This document shows positions 1 to 11,602 of a stretch of DNA of 64,000 nt, piece by piece (within the stretch, counting starts at the first letter, position 1; the number at the start of each line of letters is the position of its first letter). The notes under the pieces are model-generated. The model did not search any database and was not told the DNA's origin. It was given only the letters and a program-made list of their open reading frames with translations. The stretch is from NCBI GenBank assembly GCA_010206225.2, contig VIQU02000010.1:37349-101348 (forward strand), given 5' to 3'. The stretch comes from Lachnospiraceae bacterium MD308 (GTDB lineage Bacteria; Bacillota; Clostridia; Lachnospirales; Lachnospiraceae). The translations under genes and the position numbers were made by a program.

Positions 1-102
1 AGCGATATTATATTCGTTGCCCCCTGGGTACATTTTTTTCTTATGGCAATATATATCCATCGTCGCAATACCGATTCCAATAATTCTTACTTTATCTTTC
101 AT
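1..102 (-). CDS. PfkB-family carbohydrate kinase, N-terminal fragment
   Basis: The first 34 codons of a protein that runs off the left edge are visible. They read as a beta strand (VRIIGIGIATMD) followed by PGGNEYNIA, the N-terminal GGN substrate-binding element of the PfkB/ribokinase fold, which phosphorylates sugars in the cytoplasm. The ATG at 102 is preceded by AAGGTGG at normal distance. The neighbouring GntR/UTRA regulator and the short N-terminus recall fructoselysine 6-kinase (FrlD) loci, but the substrate cannot be read from this fragment. Confidence 0.75.
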   Translation of the reverse strand, partial: MKDKVRIIGIGIATMDIYCHKKKMYPGGNEYNIA

Positions 103-137
103 TTCGCTTCCACCTTGTATTATCTCGTCTTATAATG

Positions 138-166
138 AGTTTATATCATTACCACTTTCTTGTCAA
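138..166 (-). promoter_or_regulatory. Promoter of the PfkB kinase gene
   Basis: On the minus strand a perfect TTGACA -35 box (161-166) is followed after 17 bases by TAAACT (138-143). The kinase start lies about 35 bases further on. Confidence 0.6.
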
Positions 167-230
167 TATATTTGTCCAATTATATAATTTTTTATATATT
201 TTGTACAAATTTATACACAGCATTTTATGC

Positions 231-260
231 AAAAAGACATTCCATTTGGGAATGTCTTTT
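231..260 (-). terminator. Terminator after the GntR gene
   Basis: An inverted repeat AAAAGACATTCC / GGAATGTCTTTT with a 5-base loop stands 47 bases beyond the GntR stop codon. It ends in a T run on the minus strand, so it works as an intrinsic terminator between the regulator and the downstream kinase. Confidence 0.8.
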
Positions 261-307
261 ATAATCTATGCCTTTTCGCAAACTTGTATTAACTCATATT
301 AATTCAT

Positions 308-1042
308 TTACACATACCATTTAAAAAATCTGTCGTTATCCCCCCTTACAATATCTTTCACTGTATGTACCGGCTCACCGTTCATATCAAATACGCACAT
401 TTCACTCTCTATCACAGGAGTTCCCGGAGAAAGCTCCAGATAGTCCGCGATCTCTGGTGTCGCAAATGTAATTCTTACGCTTCTTCTCCCTTTATTAGAC
501 GGCACTACTTTATATTTTGTCTGTAAGATTTCATACAAAGATTTTGAAAGATCCTCAGAAACTAATCCTCGGTAATCTACTGACAGATGATTTTCTTCAA
601 TTACCATCGGAACACCATTTACGCTTCTTAAGCGCTTGACTACCATAATCTCGCCCTCGCCAGGAATCTTAAAAAATTCCCTGTCTATCTCGGACGGTCT
701 GTCTTCTACACATGCTTTTAACACTTTAGATGAAATCTCAACTCCCTGTATTCTCGCATCTTCGCTGAAGCTGGTTACCCCGATCGGAAGGCGGAGCATA
801 TCTGACTGCGCCACAAAACTTCCCTTTCCCTGTACTTTAATGATATATCCCTCTGTCTCTAACTCTGCCATGGCATTGCGGATCGTGACGCGGCTCATGC
901 TATATTCCTTTTGCATCTGTGTCTCGGAGGGCAGCTTATCACCTGGTTTCAAAATTCCTGTCCGAATATCCTTTTTTACTTTATTTTTTACCTGCAAATA
1001 AAGCGGAGTAGAATCATTTTTTAAAAATACACCCATAAACAT
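308..1042 (-). CDS. GntR-family (HutC subfamily) regulator with UTRA domain
   Basis: A cytoplasmic transcription regulator of 244 aa. Residues about 9-75 form the GntR winged helix (PLYLQVKNKV, LPSETQMQKEY, SRVTIRNAMAELETEG, GKGSFVA). The rest is a UTRA effector domain (EENHLSVDY, PGTPVIESEMCVFD), which in this family binds sugar phosphates or amino-acid derivatives. The start was set at the internal ATG at 1042, with AGGAAACAGAGG upstream; a second ATG two codons later is also possible. It probably controls the adjacent PfkB kinase operon, as FrlR or GmuR do for their operons; the ligand is unknown. Confidence 0.85.
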   Translation of the reverse strand: MFMGVFLKNDSTPLYLQVKNKVKKDIRTGILKPGDKLPSETQMQKEYSMSRVTIRNAMAELETEGYIIKVQGKGSFVAQSDMLRLPIGVTSFSEDARIQGVEISSKVLKACVEDRPSEIDREFFKIPGEGEIMVVKRLRSVNGVPMVIEENHLSVDYRGLVSEDLSKSLYEILQTKYKVVPSNKGRRSVRITFATPEIADYLELSPGTPVIESEMCVFDMNGEPVHTVKDIVRGDNDRFFKWYV

Positions 1043-1054
1043 ACCTCTGTTTCC

Positions 1055-1077
1055 TTGTATTAAGACACGTATTAACA
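1055..1077 (-). promoter_or_regulatory. Candidate GntR operator repeat upstream of the regulator
   Basis: TTGTATTAAGACACGTATTAA lies just upstream of the regulator start. A related TTGTATTAACTCATATTAA stands at 284-302 and a short TTGTATTA at 115-122 in the kinase leader. The shared TTGTATTA placed before both genes suggests binding by the GntR protein; this is inference. Confidence 0.35.
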
Positions 1078-1230
1078 CATCTCTTATTATCATATATTAC
1101 TTTTCATATATTTTCAAGTATTGCTTTTATATCGCTTTATAAATGCCATTGATCTTAACTTTTATTATTATTTGTATCAGAATGTCTTAAGACGTATTTA
1201 ACTTTTAAAATTGGCACAAAAATACAGTAA

Positions 1231-1256
1231 GGGGCTGTCTATTCTCCGACAACCCC
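1231..1256 (-). terminator. Hairpin downstream of the HAAS-domain gene
   Basis: GGGGCTGTC / GACAACCCC with an 8-base loop stands about 50 bases past the stop codon at 1303. The T tract is poor on both strands, so it may be a weak terminator. Confidence 0.45.
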
Positions 1257-1302
1257 ATTCTGTCTGTTATTTTTTGATCACACTGCTTTATTACGTATTT
1301 CC

Positions 1303-2070
1303 TTACACCCGTGCAACTACTGGTTTCGCCCCCTCGAAAAAGACAATCATAATGGGAGTTTCTGGCTGTATATCTTCCTCGTTTGTCTTAATCTTCATCT
1401 GTTTTCCGCAAAATGTTCCTTTCCCCTTATAATTAATTACGGTATCCGCCACTCCAATCTCCCAGAGAAGTTCTATTTCCCTTTTATTATTCAACATCTG
1501 AACATAACTTCTCAGTATTATCAGAACCGCTGCCACTGCCAAAGCTATCCACACACCTCTCTCCACGCTGTGCGCCATAAACGCCACTCCGACAGCTAGG
1601 ATGAATCCGCTGTTATTCATAGCTCCGATTCCGCCACTCCAGTTCTTTCCATACACCCAGGCAATCCCCATATCATTGTGCTTCTCCCATGCGCATAAAA
1701 TAAATCCATATATGAGGACTGCCCCTCCAACATAATTCAGTATGAGCTCCTTCATATCGTCTATCTCTATTTCTATTAATGCCCATCTCCCTAACAGCAA
1801 AACAATGACGCATCCCAAAAACCACAAAGCCATATGTAAATCCAGTACATCTCTATACAACTGGTTCATCGCACTTCCCGCCTCATCCGGATCTCCCATC
1901 TGCCTTACAGCCTCATCCTCAGCCTCAGCCTCAGCCTCTCTCATGCCTGATTCCATAAGCGCCTCCTTACAGTCCTCGATGTGGTCTTGGTATTCCCTCA
2001 TAATATCTCTTCTTATCTTAGAATTTTCGATATGTTTCGTCAGTATCTGTAAATATTTATCAGCCTTCAA
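1303..2070 (-). CDS. HAAS/permease-prefix-domain membrane protein
   Basis: A 255-aa protein. The N-terminus (YLQILTKHIENSKIRRDIMR and following, with VRQMGDPDEAG) is the helical HAAS/DUF1700-like domain that travels with PadR regulators. Four hydrophobic segments follow at roughly residues 78-100, 108-128, 150-168 and 170-190, then a cytoplasmic tail. The start is a TTG overlapping the padR stop, preceded by GGGGGTG. The 11-base overlap with the PadR gene shows translational coupling. The exact role is unknown; in this family the protein is a partner in envelope signalling controlled by PadR. Confidence 0.75.
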   Translation of the reverse strand: MKADKYLQILTKHIENSKIRRDIMREYQDHIEDCKEALMESGMREAEAEAEDEAVRQMGDPDEAGSAMNQLYRDVLDLHMALWFLGCVIVLLLGRWALIEIEIDDMKELILNYVGGAVLIYGFILCAWEKHNDMGIAWVYGKNWSGGIGAMNNSGFILAVGVAFMAHSVERGVWIALAVAAVLIILRSYVQMLNNKREIELLWEIGVADTVINYKGKGTFCGKQMKIKTNEEDIQPETPIMIVFFEGAKPVVARV

Positions 2071-2398
2071 AGCTCACACCCCCTATCATCATGTTTACTA
2101 CACTTGCGTAAGTGTGCCACTCTTTAATCATCCTATCAAGGTATTTCCATCCGCTCGGCGTAATCTGATAGTATTTTCGAAGTTTGCCGTTTACCTCCTT
2201 ATCATACCCTTTCAGATAACCTCCCTTCACCAGACTATGGAGCAGCGGATAAAGCGTTCCTACCTTTAGTTCAAATACATTGTTAGAGCGTTTAGATAAT
2301 GTATCGATCATCTCATATCCATACATATCCTTTTCTGACAACAGTTTTAAAATCAGCATGGACGTATTGCCTGAAACAGGATTTTTGCTTACTGTCAT
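2060..2398 (-). CDS. PadR-family transcriptional regulator
   Basis: A 112-aa winged-helix repressor. It shows SMLILKLLSEKDMYGYEMI, VGTLYPLLHSLVKGGYL and YYQITPSGWKYL, the three conserved PadR segments. The ATG at 2398 was chosen because GGGAGGT stands 7 bases before it; the upstream in-frame ATG lacks such a site. It is cotranscribed with the overlapping HAAS-domain protein. Effectors of this family are usually small aromatic or antimicrobial molecules, but none can be inferred here. Confidence 0.85.
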   Translation of the reverse strand: MTVSKNPVSGNTSMLILKLLSEKDMYGYEMIDTLSKRSNNVFELKVGTLYPLLHSLVKGGYLKGYDKEVNGKLRKYYQITPSGWKYLDRMIKEWHTYASVVNMMIGGVSFEG

Positions 2399-2452
2399 GT
2401 TGCTCACCTCCCTTGTGATTTGATTCAATTTTAATATATTTTGTCTGTCAAT

Positions 2453-2504
2453 ATATATCGACTATCGTTATATTAATAGTACATTGACAATCGATATATG
2501 TCAA
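2453..2504 (-). promoter_or_regulatory. padR promoter with inverted repeat operator
   Basis: Minus strand TTGACA (2499-2504), a 17-base spacer and TACTAT (2476-2481). Copies of ATATATCGA in opposite orientation at 2453-2461 and 2491-2499 flank the -10 box, one inside the spacer. PadR proteins bind such AT-rich dyads, so autoregulation is likely. Confidence 0.55.
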
Positions 2505-2546
2505 CACTTTTTTGCGCTTTTCATAAAATTTTTCAATAGGACATAA

Positions 2547-2593
2547 ATGCACCGCATATCTCGTCATAATTGACAACAACATATGCGGTGCAT
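2547..2593 (-). terminator. Hairpin at the end of the ntp operon
   Basis: ATGCACCGCATAT pairs perfectly with ATATGCGGTGCAT across a 21-base loop, 34 bases beyond the ntpD stop. The T run is short, so termination efficiency is uncertain. Confidence 0.5.
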
Positions 2594-2626
2594 AATTCTC
2601 TGTTCCAAAACAGAAATATTATTTAA

Positions 2627-3286
2627 TTACTCTTTCTCACTATAATGATGCGCTTCTTCGAGCATCATGTCTTTTACTTTCATCAGACGAATCTGTGAAC
2701 TTCTCTCGTTCTCATCCAGCTTCATCGTGATATATTTGATCGTCTCCTGAGCCTCCGGAATTGTTACATGCTCTAATGCATTTACACGGCGTCTGGTCTT
2801 TTCTATCTCAGCCGCCATAAGCTGGCACGCTTTTTCCGTCTCCGCAAGTCTTAACATATCCGGCAGGATATCCGCCAATGATTTTACAGCGCCGTCAAGG
2901 TCGCTGGACGTAAATGCAAATCCATAGGAATAGATATCATTCACATCCGCGGTTCTTGTTGTAGTATTAAAAACTGGAATATTAACACTCATGACATTCT
3001 TCTGTCCTACTTCAAGATTAACCTCCTGTTTCGGCGCCATCAATGCCGTATTCAGCGTAGCTTCATCCATTCCGGCTTTCGCTATGACAAAATTCTTATT
3101 CGCAGAGAGGATTCCGGCTTCTACTTTCTGACGGAGCGCCATATTCTCCTTAACCAGCTCAAGGAACTGACGCATAAGCTCGTCGCGCTTATCCTTCAGG
3201 AGCTTATGTCCCCTTCTGGCTGTGACAAGCTTTTTCTTCGTCTTGGTAAGCTCCATACGGGTAGGAGTTATCTGCTTAGATGCCAT
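2627..3286 (-). CDS. ntpD: V-type ATP synthase subunit D
   Basis: A 219-aa central-stalk subunit that forms the rotating axle with subunit F. The N-terminus (PTRMELTKTKKKLVTARRGHKLLKDKRDEL, starting at residue 8) is the diagnostic long coiled coil, and the C-terminal helix (RRRVNALEHVTIP) is also typical. Length is normal for the family. It is the last gene of the operon and is separated from ntpB by an unusual 201-base gap full of repeats, so its expression may differ from that of the upstream genes. Confidence 0.95.
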   Translation of the reverse strand: MASKQITPTRMELTKTKKKLVTARRGHKLLKDKRDELMRQFLELVKENMALRQKVEAGILSANKNFVIAKAGMDEATLNTALMAPKQEVNLEVGQKNVMSVNIPVFNTTTRTADVNDIYSYGFAFTSSDLDGAVKSLADILPDMLRLAETEKACQLMAAEIEKTRRRVNALEHVTIPEAQETIKYITMKLDENERSSQIRLMKVKDMMLEEAHHYSEKE

Positions 3287-3315
3287 TTCTTACCTCCTTC
3301 TTGTTTTCGCCTCTT

Positions 3316-3415
3316 AGCTCGATTCCGCTTCGCTTCATCTCGCTGCGGGCTGACGCAAATTTCTCCGCCATGCCAGCTCGATTCCGCTTCGCTTCATCTC
3401 GCTGCGGGCTGACGC
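3316..3415. repeat. Two 41-bp direct repeats between ntpB and ntpD
   Basis: A 41-base unit at 3316-3356 is repeated without change at 3375-3415 (period 59). Read on the minus strand the unit starts GCGTCAGCCCGCAGCGAGAT and is rich in GCGA/GCGGAA tracts. No reading frame explains it. Related sequence (CGCAG..AGATGA..GCGGA..TGAG) occurs in the tRNA cluster near 27340, pointing to a genome repeat family. Confidence 0.85.
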
Positions 3416-3430
3416 CCTATACATCTGCAC

Positions 3431-3470
3431 AAAAGTAATCATCTGCAAGCAAGCTTGCATGATTACTTTT
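3431..3470. other. Long perfect hairpin in the ntpB-ntpD gap
   Basis: AAAAGTAATCAT and ATGATTACTTTT (12 bp) enclose a second stem GCAAGC / GCTTGC with a 2-base loop. It may act as an mRNA stability or processing element between ntpB and ntpD. Confidence 0.6.
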
Positions 3471-3487
3471 ATGCATCTGTGCATGGC

Positions 3488-4861
3488 TTACTGCTTTCCA
3501 TAGTACATGTCTAAGAACTTGTCATCGATACGTTTTAACTCTGCTCTTGGCAGCATAGAAAGTAACTTCCAGCCAATGGCCAGCGTCTCTTCTATAGAGC
3601 GGTCATTGGTATAGCCCTGAGATACATATTCTTTTTCAAAAGCTTCCGCAAACTCTGCGTACTTAAGGTCAATCTCTGTCAATGCTGCTTCTCCGAGAAT
3701 TGTCATAAGCTCTTTTGCATCTTTACCGCGGGAATATGCCGCGAACAACTGGTTCATAGTATTCGCATGGTCTGCTCTTGTCTTGCCCTCACCGATACCT
3801 TTATCTTTCAAACGGGAAAGCGACGGCAGTACGTCGATCGGCGGCTGAAGACCTTTACGATACAATTCACGGCTTAAGATTACCTGTCCCTCTGTGATAT
3901 ATCCTGTAAGGTCAGGAATCGGATGAGTCTTGTCATCCTCCGGCATGGTCAGGATCGGAATCATCGTGATACTGCCGTTCTTGCCTCTCTGACGTCCGGC
4001 TCTTTCATACATCGTAGCAAGGTCTGTATACATATAACCCGGATATCCACGACGTCCCGGCACTTCCTTCTTTGCCGCCGAAATCTCACGGAGCGCGTCT
4101 GCGTAGTTCGTAATATCGGTAAGGATTACCAATACGTGCATATCCTTCTCAAACGCAAGATACTCTGCTGCCGTAAGCGCCATACGAGGCGTAGAAATAC
4201 GCTCAACAGCCGGGTCATTCGCCAGATTGATGAACAATACTGTTCTGTCGATGGCTCCTGTCTCCTTAAAGGATTCGATAAAGTAGTTAGACTCCTCAAA
4301 AGTAATACCCATAGCAGCAAATACAACGGCAAAGTTCTCATCTGTACCGCGAACCTTAGCCTGTCTTGCAATCTGTGCAGCAAGCTGTGAATGCGGCAGA
4401 CCGGAACAGGAGAAGATTGGAAGCTTCTGTCCACGAACAAGCGTATTCAGACCATCAATAGCAGATACACCTGTCTGGATGAACTCCTCAGGGTAAACTC
4501 TGGCTGCCGGATTCATAGGCAGACCGTTGATATCTCTTCTTTCCTCCGGCAAGATCTCCGGACCGTCGTCAATCGGACGTCCCAGTCCGTCAAAGACACG
4601 GCCAAGCATATCGCCCGATACGCCCAGTTCCATGCTTCGTCCAAGGAAACGTACTTTACTGTTGCTTAAGTTGATGCCGGCAGCATTCTCATAGAGCTGT
4701 ACGACTACATCACTGCCATCTACTTCAAGTACCTTGCAGCGACGTCTCTCGCCGCTCGCAAGTTCAATCTCTCCAAGTTCATCAAATGCGACGCCTTCTA
4801 CACCCTTTACCATCATCAGCGGTCCGGCAACTTCCTGTATGGTTCTATATTCTTTTGGCAT
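3488..4861 (-). CDS. ntpB: V-type ATP synthase subunit B
   Basis: A 457-aa non-catalytic nucleotide-site subunit of the V1 head. It has the family motifs [12 protein letters not shown] and [18 protein letters not shown], and [16 protein letters not shown] in place of a real P-loop, which separates B from catalytic [23 protein letters not shown] near residue 270 is the conserved B/beta signature. The start overlaps the last base of the ntpA stop, showing tight coupling and equal expression of A and B. Confidence 0.97.
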   Translation of the reverse strand: MPKEYRTIQEVAGPLMMVKGVEGVAFDELGEIELASGERRRCKVLEVDGSDVVVQLYENAAGINLSNSKVRFLGRSMELGVSGDMLGRVFDGLGRPIDDGPEILPEERRDINGLPMNPAARVYPEEFIQTGVSAIDGLNTLVRGQKLPIFSCSGLPHSQLAAQIARQAKVRGTDENFAVVFAAMGITFEESNYFIESFKETGAIDRTVLFINLANDPAVERISTPRMALTAAEYLAFEKDMHVLVILTDITNYADALREISAAKKEVPGRRGYPGYMYTDLATMYERAGRQRGKNGSITMIPILTMPEDDKTHPIPDLTGYITEGQVILSRELYRKGLQPPIDVLPSLSRLKDKGIGEGKTRADHANTMNQLFAAYSRGKDAKELMTILGEAALTEIDLKYAEFAEAFEKEYVSQGYTNDRSIEETLAIGWKLLSMLPRAELKRIDDKFLDMYYGKQ

Positions 4862-6630
4862 TAGAAGTCCTCCTTCCCGAATGTATCAGCAATCTCAACG
4901 CTTAATTCATTCATGATTTTTTCATACTCTGTCTCGATATTCTCGGTTGTCGTATATTTGTAACGACCGATTCTCTCTCTTACGTTCATAACAAGCAGTT
5001 CTTTCATGGAAGCGCCCTTATTTAACGCCTCTGTAGCCTGCTCGTAGAAAGCAAGCACCAGCTTCATCATCAGATACTGCTTTCTGAGAGGTGTATAAGT
5101 ATCTACCTCATGGAAGGAGTTCTGATGCAGGAAGTCTTCGCGGATAGATCTTGCCGCTTCCATCTTCAGACGATCGCCCGGCGACAGAGCGTCCATACCT
5201 ACCATCTGCACGATTTCTTCCAGAGCCGCTTCTTCTGTCAGAAGACTCATCATCTTCTGACGATCTTCCATCCAGTCCTCCGCTACTGTGCTATTGAACC
5301 AGTCATGCATATTATCAAGATACAAGGAATAGCTCGTCAGCCAGTTGATAGCCGGGAAATGTCTCTTGTATGCCAAAGCTGCATCCAGTCCCCAGAATAC
5401 CTTTACAATACGAAGTGTCGCCTGCGATACCGGCTCAGAAGTATCACCACCCGGAGGGGATACGGCGCCGATAACGGAAAGCGCTCCTTCTCTTGCATCT
5501 TTGCCAAGAGAAATCACACGTCCCGCTCTCTCGTAAAACTCTGCCAGACGAGAACCAAGGTATGCCGGATAACCTTCCTCACCGGGCATCTCCTCAAGAC
5601 GTCCTGACATCTCACGGAGCGCCTCTGCCCAACGTGATGTAGAGTCCGCCATAAGCGCTACAGAATATCCCATATCACGGAAATACTCTGCAATTGTAAT
5701 ACCTGTATAAATGGATGCCTCACGGGCTGCGAAAGGCATATCCGATGTGTTGGCGATCAAAACCGTTCTTTCCATAAGAGAACGTCCCGTCTTCGGATCC
5801 TTCAGTTCCGGGAACTCATTCAGAACGTCCGTCATCTCATTACCACGCTCGCCGCATCCAATATATACAACGATGTCGGCTTCCGCCCACTTTGCAAGCT
5901 GATGCTGGATCACTGTCTTACCGCTTCCGAATGGCCCAGGAACGGCTGCAACACCGCCCTTTGCGATCGGAAAGAAGGTATCGACAACACGCTGTCCTGT
6001 AACAAGCGGAGCATCAAGCGGCAGCTTCTTTACATAAGGTCTTCCTCTTCGTACCGGCCACTTCTGCATCATCGTAATCTCTTTGTCGCCATCCTTTGTT
6101 GTAACTACTGCGACAGTCTCTTCAACAGTGAATTCACCGGATTTAATCTCTTTTACAGTACCTTCTACTCCATAAGGCACCATAATCTTCTGTGTAACAA
6201 CGGCTGTCTCCTGAACGGTGCCAAGCACGTCGCCTGCTTCCACCTCATCGCCGGCCTTTGCCACCGGGACAAACTCCCATTTCTTATCTCTTTTCAGGGA
6301 AGCAACTTCTACGCCACGCTGTAAGTTGTTTCCGGATATCTTCATAATATCATCAAGCGGACGCTGGATACCATCGTAAATACTTGTGATAAGGCCAGGC
6401 CCCAATTCAACAGACATCGGAGCTCCTGTAGATTCTACCGGCTCGCCAGGCCCAAGACCTGATGTCTCCTCATATACCTGAATGGATGCCTCATCTCCGT
6501 GCATCTCGATAATCTCTCCAATCAGACGCTGCTTGCTGACACGCACAACGTCAGACATATTGGCATCACGCATACCAGATGCGATAACCAATGGTCCCGC
6601 TACTTTTTTAATCGTACCTGTACTATTCAT
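4861..6630 (-). CDS. ntpA: V-type ATP synthase subunit A (catalytic)
   Basis: The 589-aa catalytic subunit of the V1 head, which hydrolyses or makes ATP in the cytoplasm. The P-loop GPFGSGKT sits near residue 235. The insertion domain typical of V/A-type A subunits (residues about 110-190, [19 protein letters not shown]) is present, as is [17 protein letters not shown] in the variant [20 protein letters not shown]. Length matches the family (about 590). It lies 18 bases after ntpG and overlaps ntpB by one base. Confidence 0.97.
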   Translation of the reverse strand: MNSTGTIKKVAGPLVIASGMRDANMSDVVRVSKQRLIGEIIEMHGDEASIQVYEETSGLGPGEPVESTGAPMSVELGPGLITSIYDGIQRPLDDIMKISGNNLQRGVEVASLKRDKKWEFVPVAKAGDEVEAGDVLGTVQETAVVTQKIMVPYGVEGTVKEIKSGEFTVEETVAVVTTKDGDKEITMMQKWPVRRGRPYVKKLPLDAPLVTGQRVVDTFFPIAKGGVAAVPGPFGSGKTVIQHQLAKWAEADIVVYIGCGERGNEMTDVLNEFPELKDPKTGRSLMERTVLIANTSDMPFAAREASIYTGITIAEYFRDMGYSVALMADSTSRWAEALREMSGRLEEMPGEEGYPAYLGSRLAEFYERAGRVISLGKDAREGALSVIGAVSPPGGDTSEPVSQATLRIVKVFWGLDAALAYKRHFPAINWLTSYSLYLDNMHDWFNSTVAEDWMEDRQKMMSLLTEEAALEEIVQMVGMDALSPGDRLKMEAARSIREDFLHQNSFHEVDTYTPLRKQYLMMKLVLAFYEQATEALNKGASMKELLVMNVRERIGRYKYTTTENIETEYEKIMNELSVEIADTFGKEDF

Positions 6631-6648
6631 TTGAGCGAATCAACCTCC

Positions 6649-6969
6649 TTATTGGTTACTGAACAGGATATCAGAGCCGACCGCAACCTCAACTGACTTC
6701 TTAACTCCCGTTATACCTGCTCCGGTATTGCCTGAAATACCTGGAATCTGGATAATGGCCGGTGTAAGCTGCTCCTGATATCTTGAAATTTCATGTTTAA
6801 GCTCCGCAGCCCAGGCTTCTGTAATATAGATAATTCCATATCCGCCGCCTGCAAGCTTTGCGAGCGTCTCTGTAGCTTCGTCACGGGTATTTACCGGGAA
6901 TGTGTCAAGACCCAGCGTAGCGAACCCATAGATACTGTCATAATCGCCCAATACTGCAATCTTATACAT
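6649..6969 (-). CDS. ntpG: V-type ATP synthase subunit F
   Basis: A 106-aa central-stalk subunit of the Rossmann-like F family: YKIAVLGDYDSIYGFATLGL at the N-terminus, YGIIYITEAWA in the middle and the short C-terminal helix. In Enterococcus naming this is NtpG. Its start overlaps the ntpC stop by eight bases, so the two are translationally coupled. Confidence 0.93.
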   Translation of the reverse strand: MYKIAVLGDYDSIYGFATLGLDTFPVNTRDEATETLAKLAGGGYGIIYITEAWAAELKHEISRYQEQLTPAIIQIPGISGNTGAGITGVKKSVEVAVGSDILFSNQ

Positions 6970-7930
6970 ACATTTCCCTTACCCTTTCCCGGATGGAATC
7001 GTCCGGCAGTTCGTTCAGCTTACCGGAAAGTATGATTCGTACCGTTTTTATTTCATTCTGTCTTGCAATTACATAGGCAATTACCGGTCCTATCGTAAAT
7101 GCATTATATTTCTGCGGACTGATCGTCTGGATAATACGGTTATCGCACCACCGTTCAAACGCTGACGGAGATGTCCTAAGCGCAGCCGCTCCTTCTGCAT
7201 ACGCCGTACCAAGCAGATACTCACTGATCGCATCTGCTCCTGCAAGCGCTGCCTTCGATAGCTGGTCTGCACTCACACTGCTGCACTCAGCCATTGCCCG
7301 CTTCATGAATTCAATTGATTTTGCGGTTTTCTGTGATCTTACGGCAATCTTGATATCCGCCACTGCCACCGTAGATTCGGCATAATCTCGGATAATCGCT
7401 ACATCCGATGCCTTTCCTGCCTGATAAATGGCGTCAAGCGCTGCCCTGTCAATAATCACATCGCACAACTGACCGTCCCGTGTATGAAGAAGTGTCTCAT
7501 ACGCTTCCTGCGCTGCATGCTGCATATGGTCCGGAAGCTTTCCAAAGTCACGCTCTCTTACGATCTCAAGCATAGCGCTGCCCGGAATCGACACATCTTC
7601 ATAGAAAATATGTCTGTTCTTTTCCTCCGTACACACTTCCTTGATTGCAGCTTTCAGGTTATGATAAAGCTTCGGATAGGAAAGAACATCAAAATTCTTC
7701 ATATCTATCGAAAGCTCTTTCACAACCTCCCATATCTTCTCCTCTTCTCTGGTCAGTATTGCTTCTGCATTACCTGATGTCTCGTTGTCTCCCCAGCCCT
7801 TCTCTTCCAGAAACTGAAGGCACTGCTCATAACTCTGGCATGCGATCAGCTGATCGATCGTGCTGCCAGAAAACAAAGAAACCTCCAAAGCCCGTATGCG
7901 TGCAACCGCGTAAGTATACTGTTCACTCAT
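6962..7930 (-). CDS. ntpC: V-type ATP synthase subunit C
   Basis: A 322-aa subunit (d-type) that links the rotor to the K ring. YTYAVARIRALEVSLFS at the start and FERWCDNRIIQTI and GPVIAYVIARQNEIKTVRII near the end are typical of the family. The ATG at 7930 was chosen over an upstream start because AGGAGG lies six bases before it. It follows ntpE with a 20-base gap. Confidence 0.93.
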   Translation of the reverse strand: MSEQYTYAVARIRALEVSLFSGSTIDQLIACQSYEQCLQFLEEKGWGDNETSGNAEAILTREEEKIWEVVKELSIDMKNFDVLSYPKLYHNLKAAIKEVCTEEKNRHIFYEDVSIPGSAMLEIVRERDFGKLPDHMQHAAQEAYETLLHTRDGQLCDVIIDRAALDAIYQAGKASDVAIIRDYAESTVAVADIKIAVRSQKTAKSIEFMKRAMAECSSVSADQLSKAALAGADAISEYLLGTAYAEGAAALRTSPSAFERWCDNRIIQTISPQKYNAFTIGPVIAYVIARQNEIKTVRIILSGKLNELPDDSIRERVREMYV

Positions 7931-7950
7931 GTAACTCCTCCTACTTTGCA

Positions 7951-8544
7951 CTACGAAAATAATATACGATGAACTTTGTCAGATAACTCATCTTTTTTTG
8001 CATCAAACATTGCCCTTAATGTACAGTTTTCTTCAATACCGCCATAGGCAAGAATGAATCCATTTTCAATATTTCGGCCTTCCTTGGATATCTTAAGGCT
8101 GCCGCCATTTTTCTTTGCAGCTTCATCTATTCTGTCCGCAAATCCCTCCGGCAGTTCTTTCAGATCCGCAGGTGAAAAGAAAATCTCACCCTCTTGCGGC
8201 TCGGCATACTTTTCAAGCATCTTAATGAGCATATCAAAATATTCGCCCTTCTCCATACTCTCAAGCTGACTGTATGCTTTGTCTAAGACTCCGGCGATCA
8301 TCTCCTGCTTTGCAGCAAGAAGCTTCGTTCTTCTCTGCAAATCATTAGAAGATGCCACACGCTCTTTATAACTGGCAATCGCCATCTCAGATTTTTTGGA
8401 GATGCTTTCCGTACACTTTTCTGCCTCCGCCTTTGCTTCTGCAAGAATCTTGTCAGCCTCTGCCCTTGCCGCAGAAAGTTTGCTCTCGGCCGCAGCTCTG
8501 GCTTCATCCAATATCTGGCTTTTCATCTTTTCTAATCCAGTCAT
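7951..8544 (-). CDS. ntpE: V-type ATP synthase subunit E
   Basis: A 197-aa peripheral-stalk subunit. Residues about 1-80 form an Ala/Glu/Lys-rich coiled coil (ARAEADKILAEAKAEAEKC), followed by the small alpha/beta head (YFDMLIKMLEKYA, NGGSLKISKEGRNIENGFIL). AAGGAG stands nine bases before the ATG. Its coiled coil should pair with the small NtpF protein encoded first in the operon. Confidence 0.9.
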   Translation of the reverse strand: MTGLEKMKSQILDEARAAAESKLSAARAEADKILAEAKAEAEKCTESISKKSEMAIASYKERVASSNDLQRRTKLLAAKQEMIAGVLDKAYSQLESMEKGEYFDMLIKMLEKYAEPQEGEIFFSPADLKELPEGFADRIDEAAKKNGGSLKISKEGRNIENGFILAYGGIEENCTLRAMFDAKKDELSDKVHRILFS

Positions 8545-8605
8545 ATTCCTGCACTCCTTCTATGAAATCTTTTAAGGTTCCATCAAACCTATATTCTAAT
8601 ATTCC

Positions 8606-11109
<2,504 letters not shown>

Positions 11110-11134
11110 AGCCGTATCCCTCCTTTACCTTATT

Positions 11135-11443
11135 CTAAATTAACTGTGCAATCACAGAAGCTATTGCCTCTTTTTCCTTTGATCCGGCAGCCTCCTTCAA
11201 GGCACTGATCTCCGCCTCTACTTTGGCCAGCGCGTCAGAAATAGATTTCTCCTCAATCTCATTCGCTGCTTTCATATCGGCATCTGCTTTTGCTTTTGCC
11301 TCTGTCTCAGCCTGCTGTCTGATCTCTCCTGCACTTGCAGCAGCTTTTTCAAGGATCTCGGTACTTGTCTCGGCTGCTTCTTTTATAATCTTCTCAGCCT
11401 CTTTTTCCGTCTCCTTGATGGTTTTAATGGTTTCCTCTACCAT
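11135..11443 (-). CDS. ntpF: V-type ATP synthase stalk subunit (G/H-like coiled coil)
   Basis: A 102-aa protein that is almost entirely a charged coiled coil (VEETIKTIKETEKEAEKIIK, then Ala/Glu/Lys repeats). Position as the first gene of the operon, directly before ntpI, matches ntpF of Enterococcus hirae, whose product pairs with subunit E in the peripheral stalk. The ATG at 11443 was chosen because AAGGGTGG stands seven bases upstream; a GTG eight codons earlier is less likely. Sequence conservation is low in this family, so the assignment rests mainly on context. Confidence 0.82.
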   Translation of the reverse strand: MVEETIKTIKETEKEAEKIIKEAAETSTEILEKAAASAGEIRQQAETEAKAKADADMKAANEIEEKSISDALAKVEAEISALKEAAGSKEKEAIASVIAQLI

Positions 11444-11490
11444 TGACTCACCACCCTTCTCTTTCACCTAAAACCTTTCCTGCATTTCTG

Positions 11491-11519
11491 ATTATAATAT
11501 CATTTCTCCCGAAAGTCTA
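11491..11519 (-). promoter_or_regulatory. Candidate promoter of the ntp operon
   Basis: A consensus TATAAT (11491-11496) is preceded at 17 bases by TAGACT (11514-11519), which matches four of six -35 bases. It lies 48 bases upstream of ntpF. Confidence 0.5.
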
Positions 11520-11602
11520 CCAATTTTATTGTATTTCTACACTTTTAAATAACAAACTATATAAAAACATGCAATTTATCAGACTGCGTTCCGCTTAGAT
11601 AT

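Noticed and set aside
3206..3412. Plus-strand frame spanning the ntpD start and the direct repeats
   Set aside because: It is created by the repeats and antisense ntpD codons; no start signal and no homology pattern.
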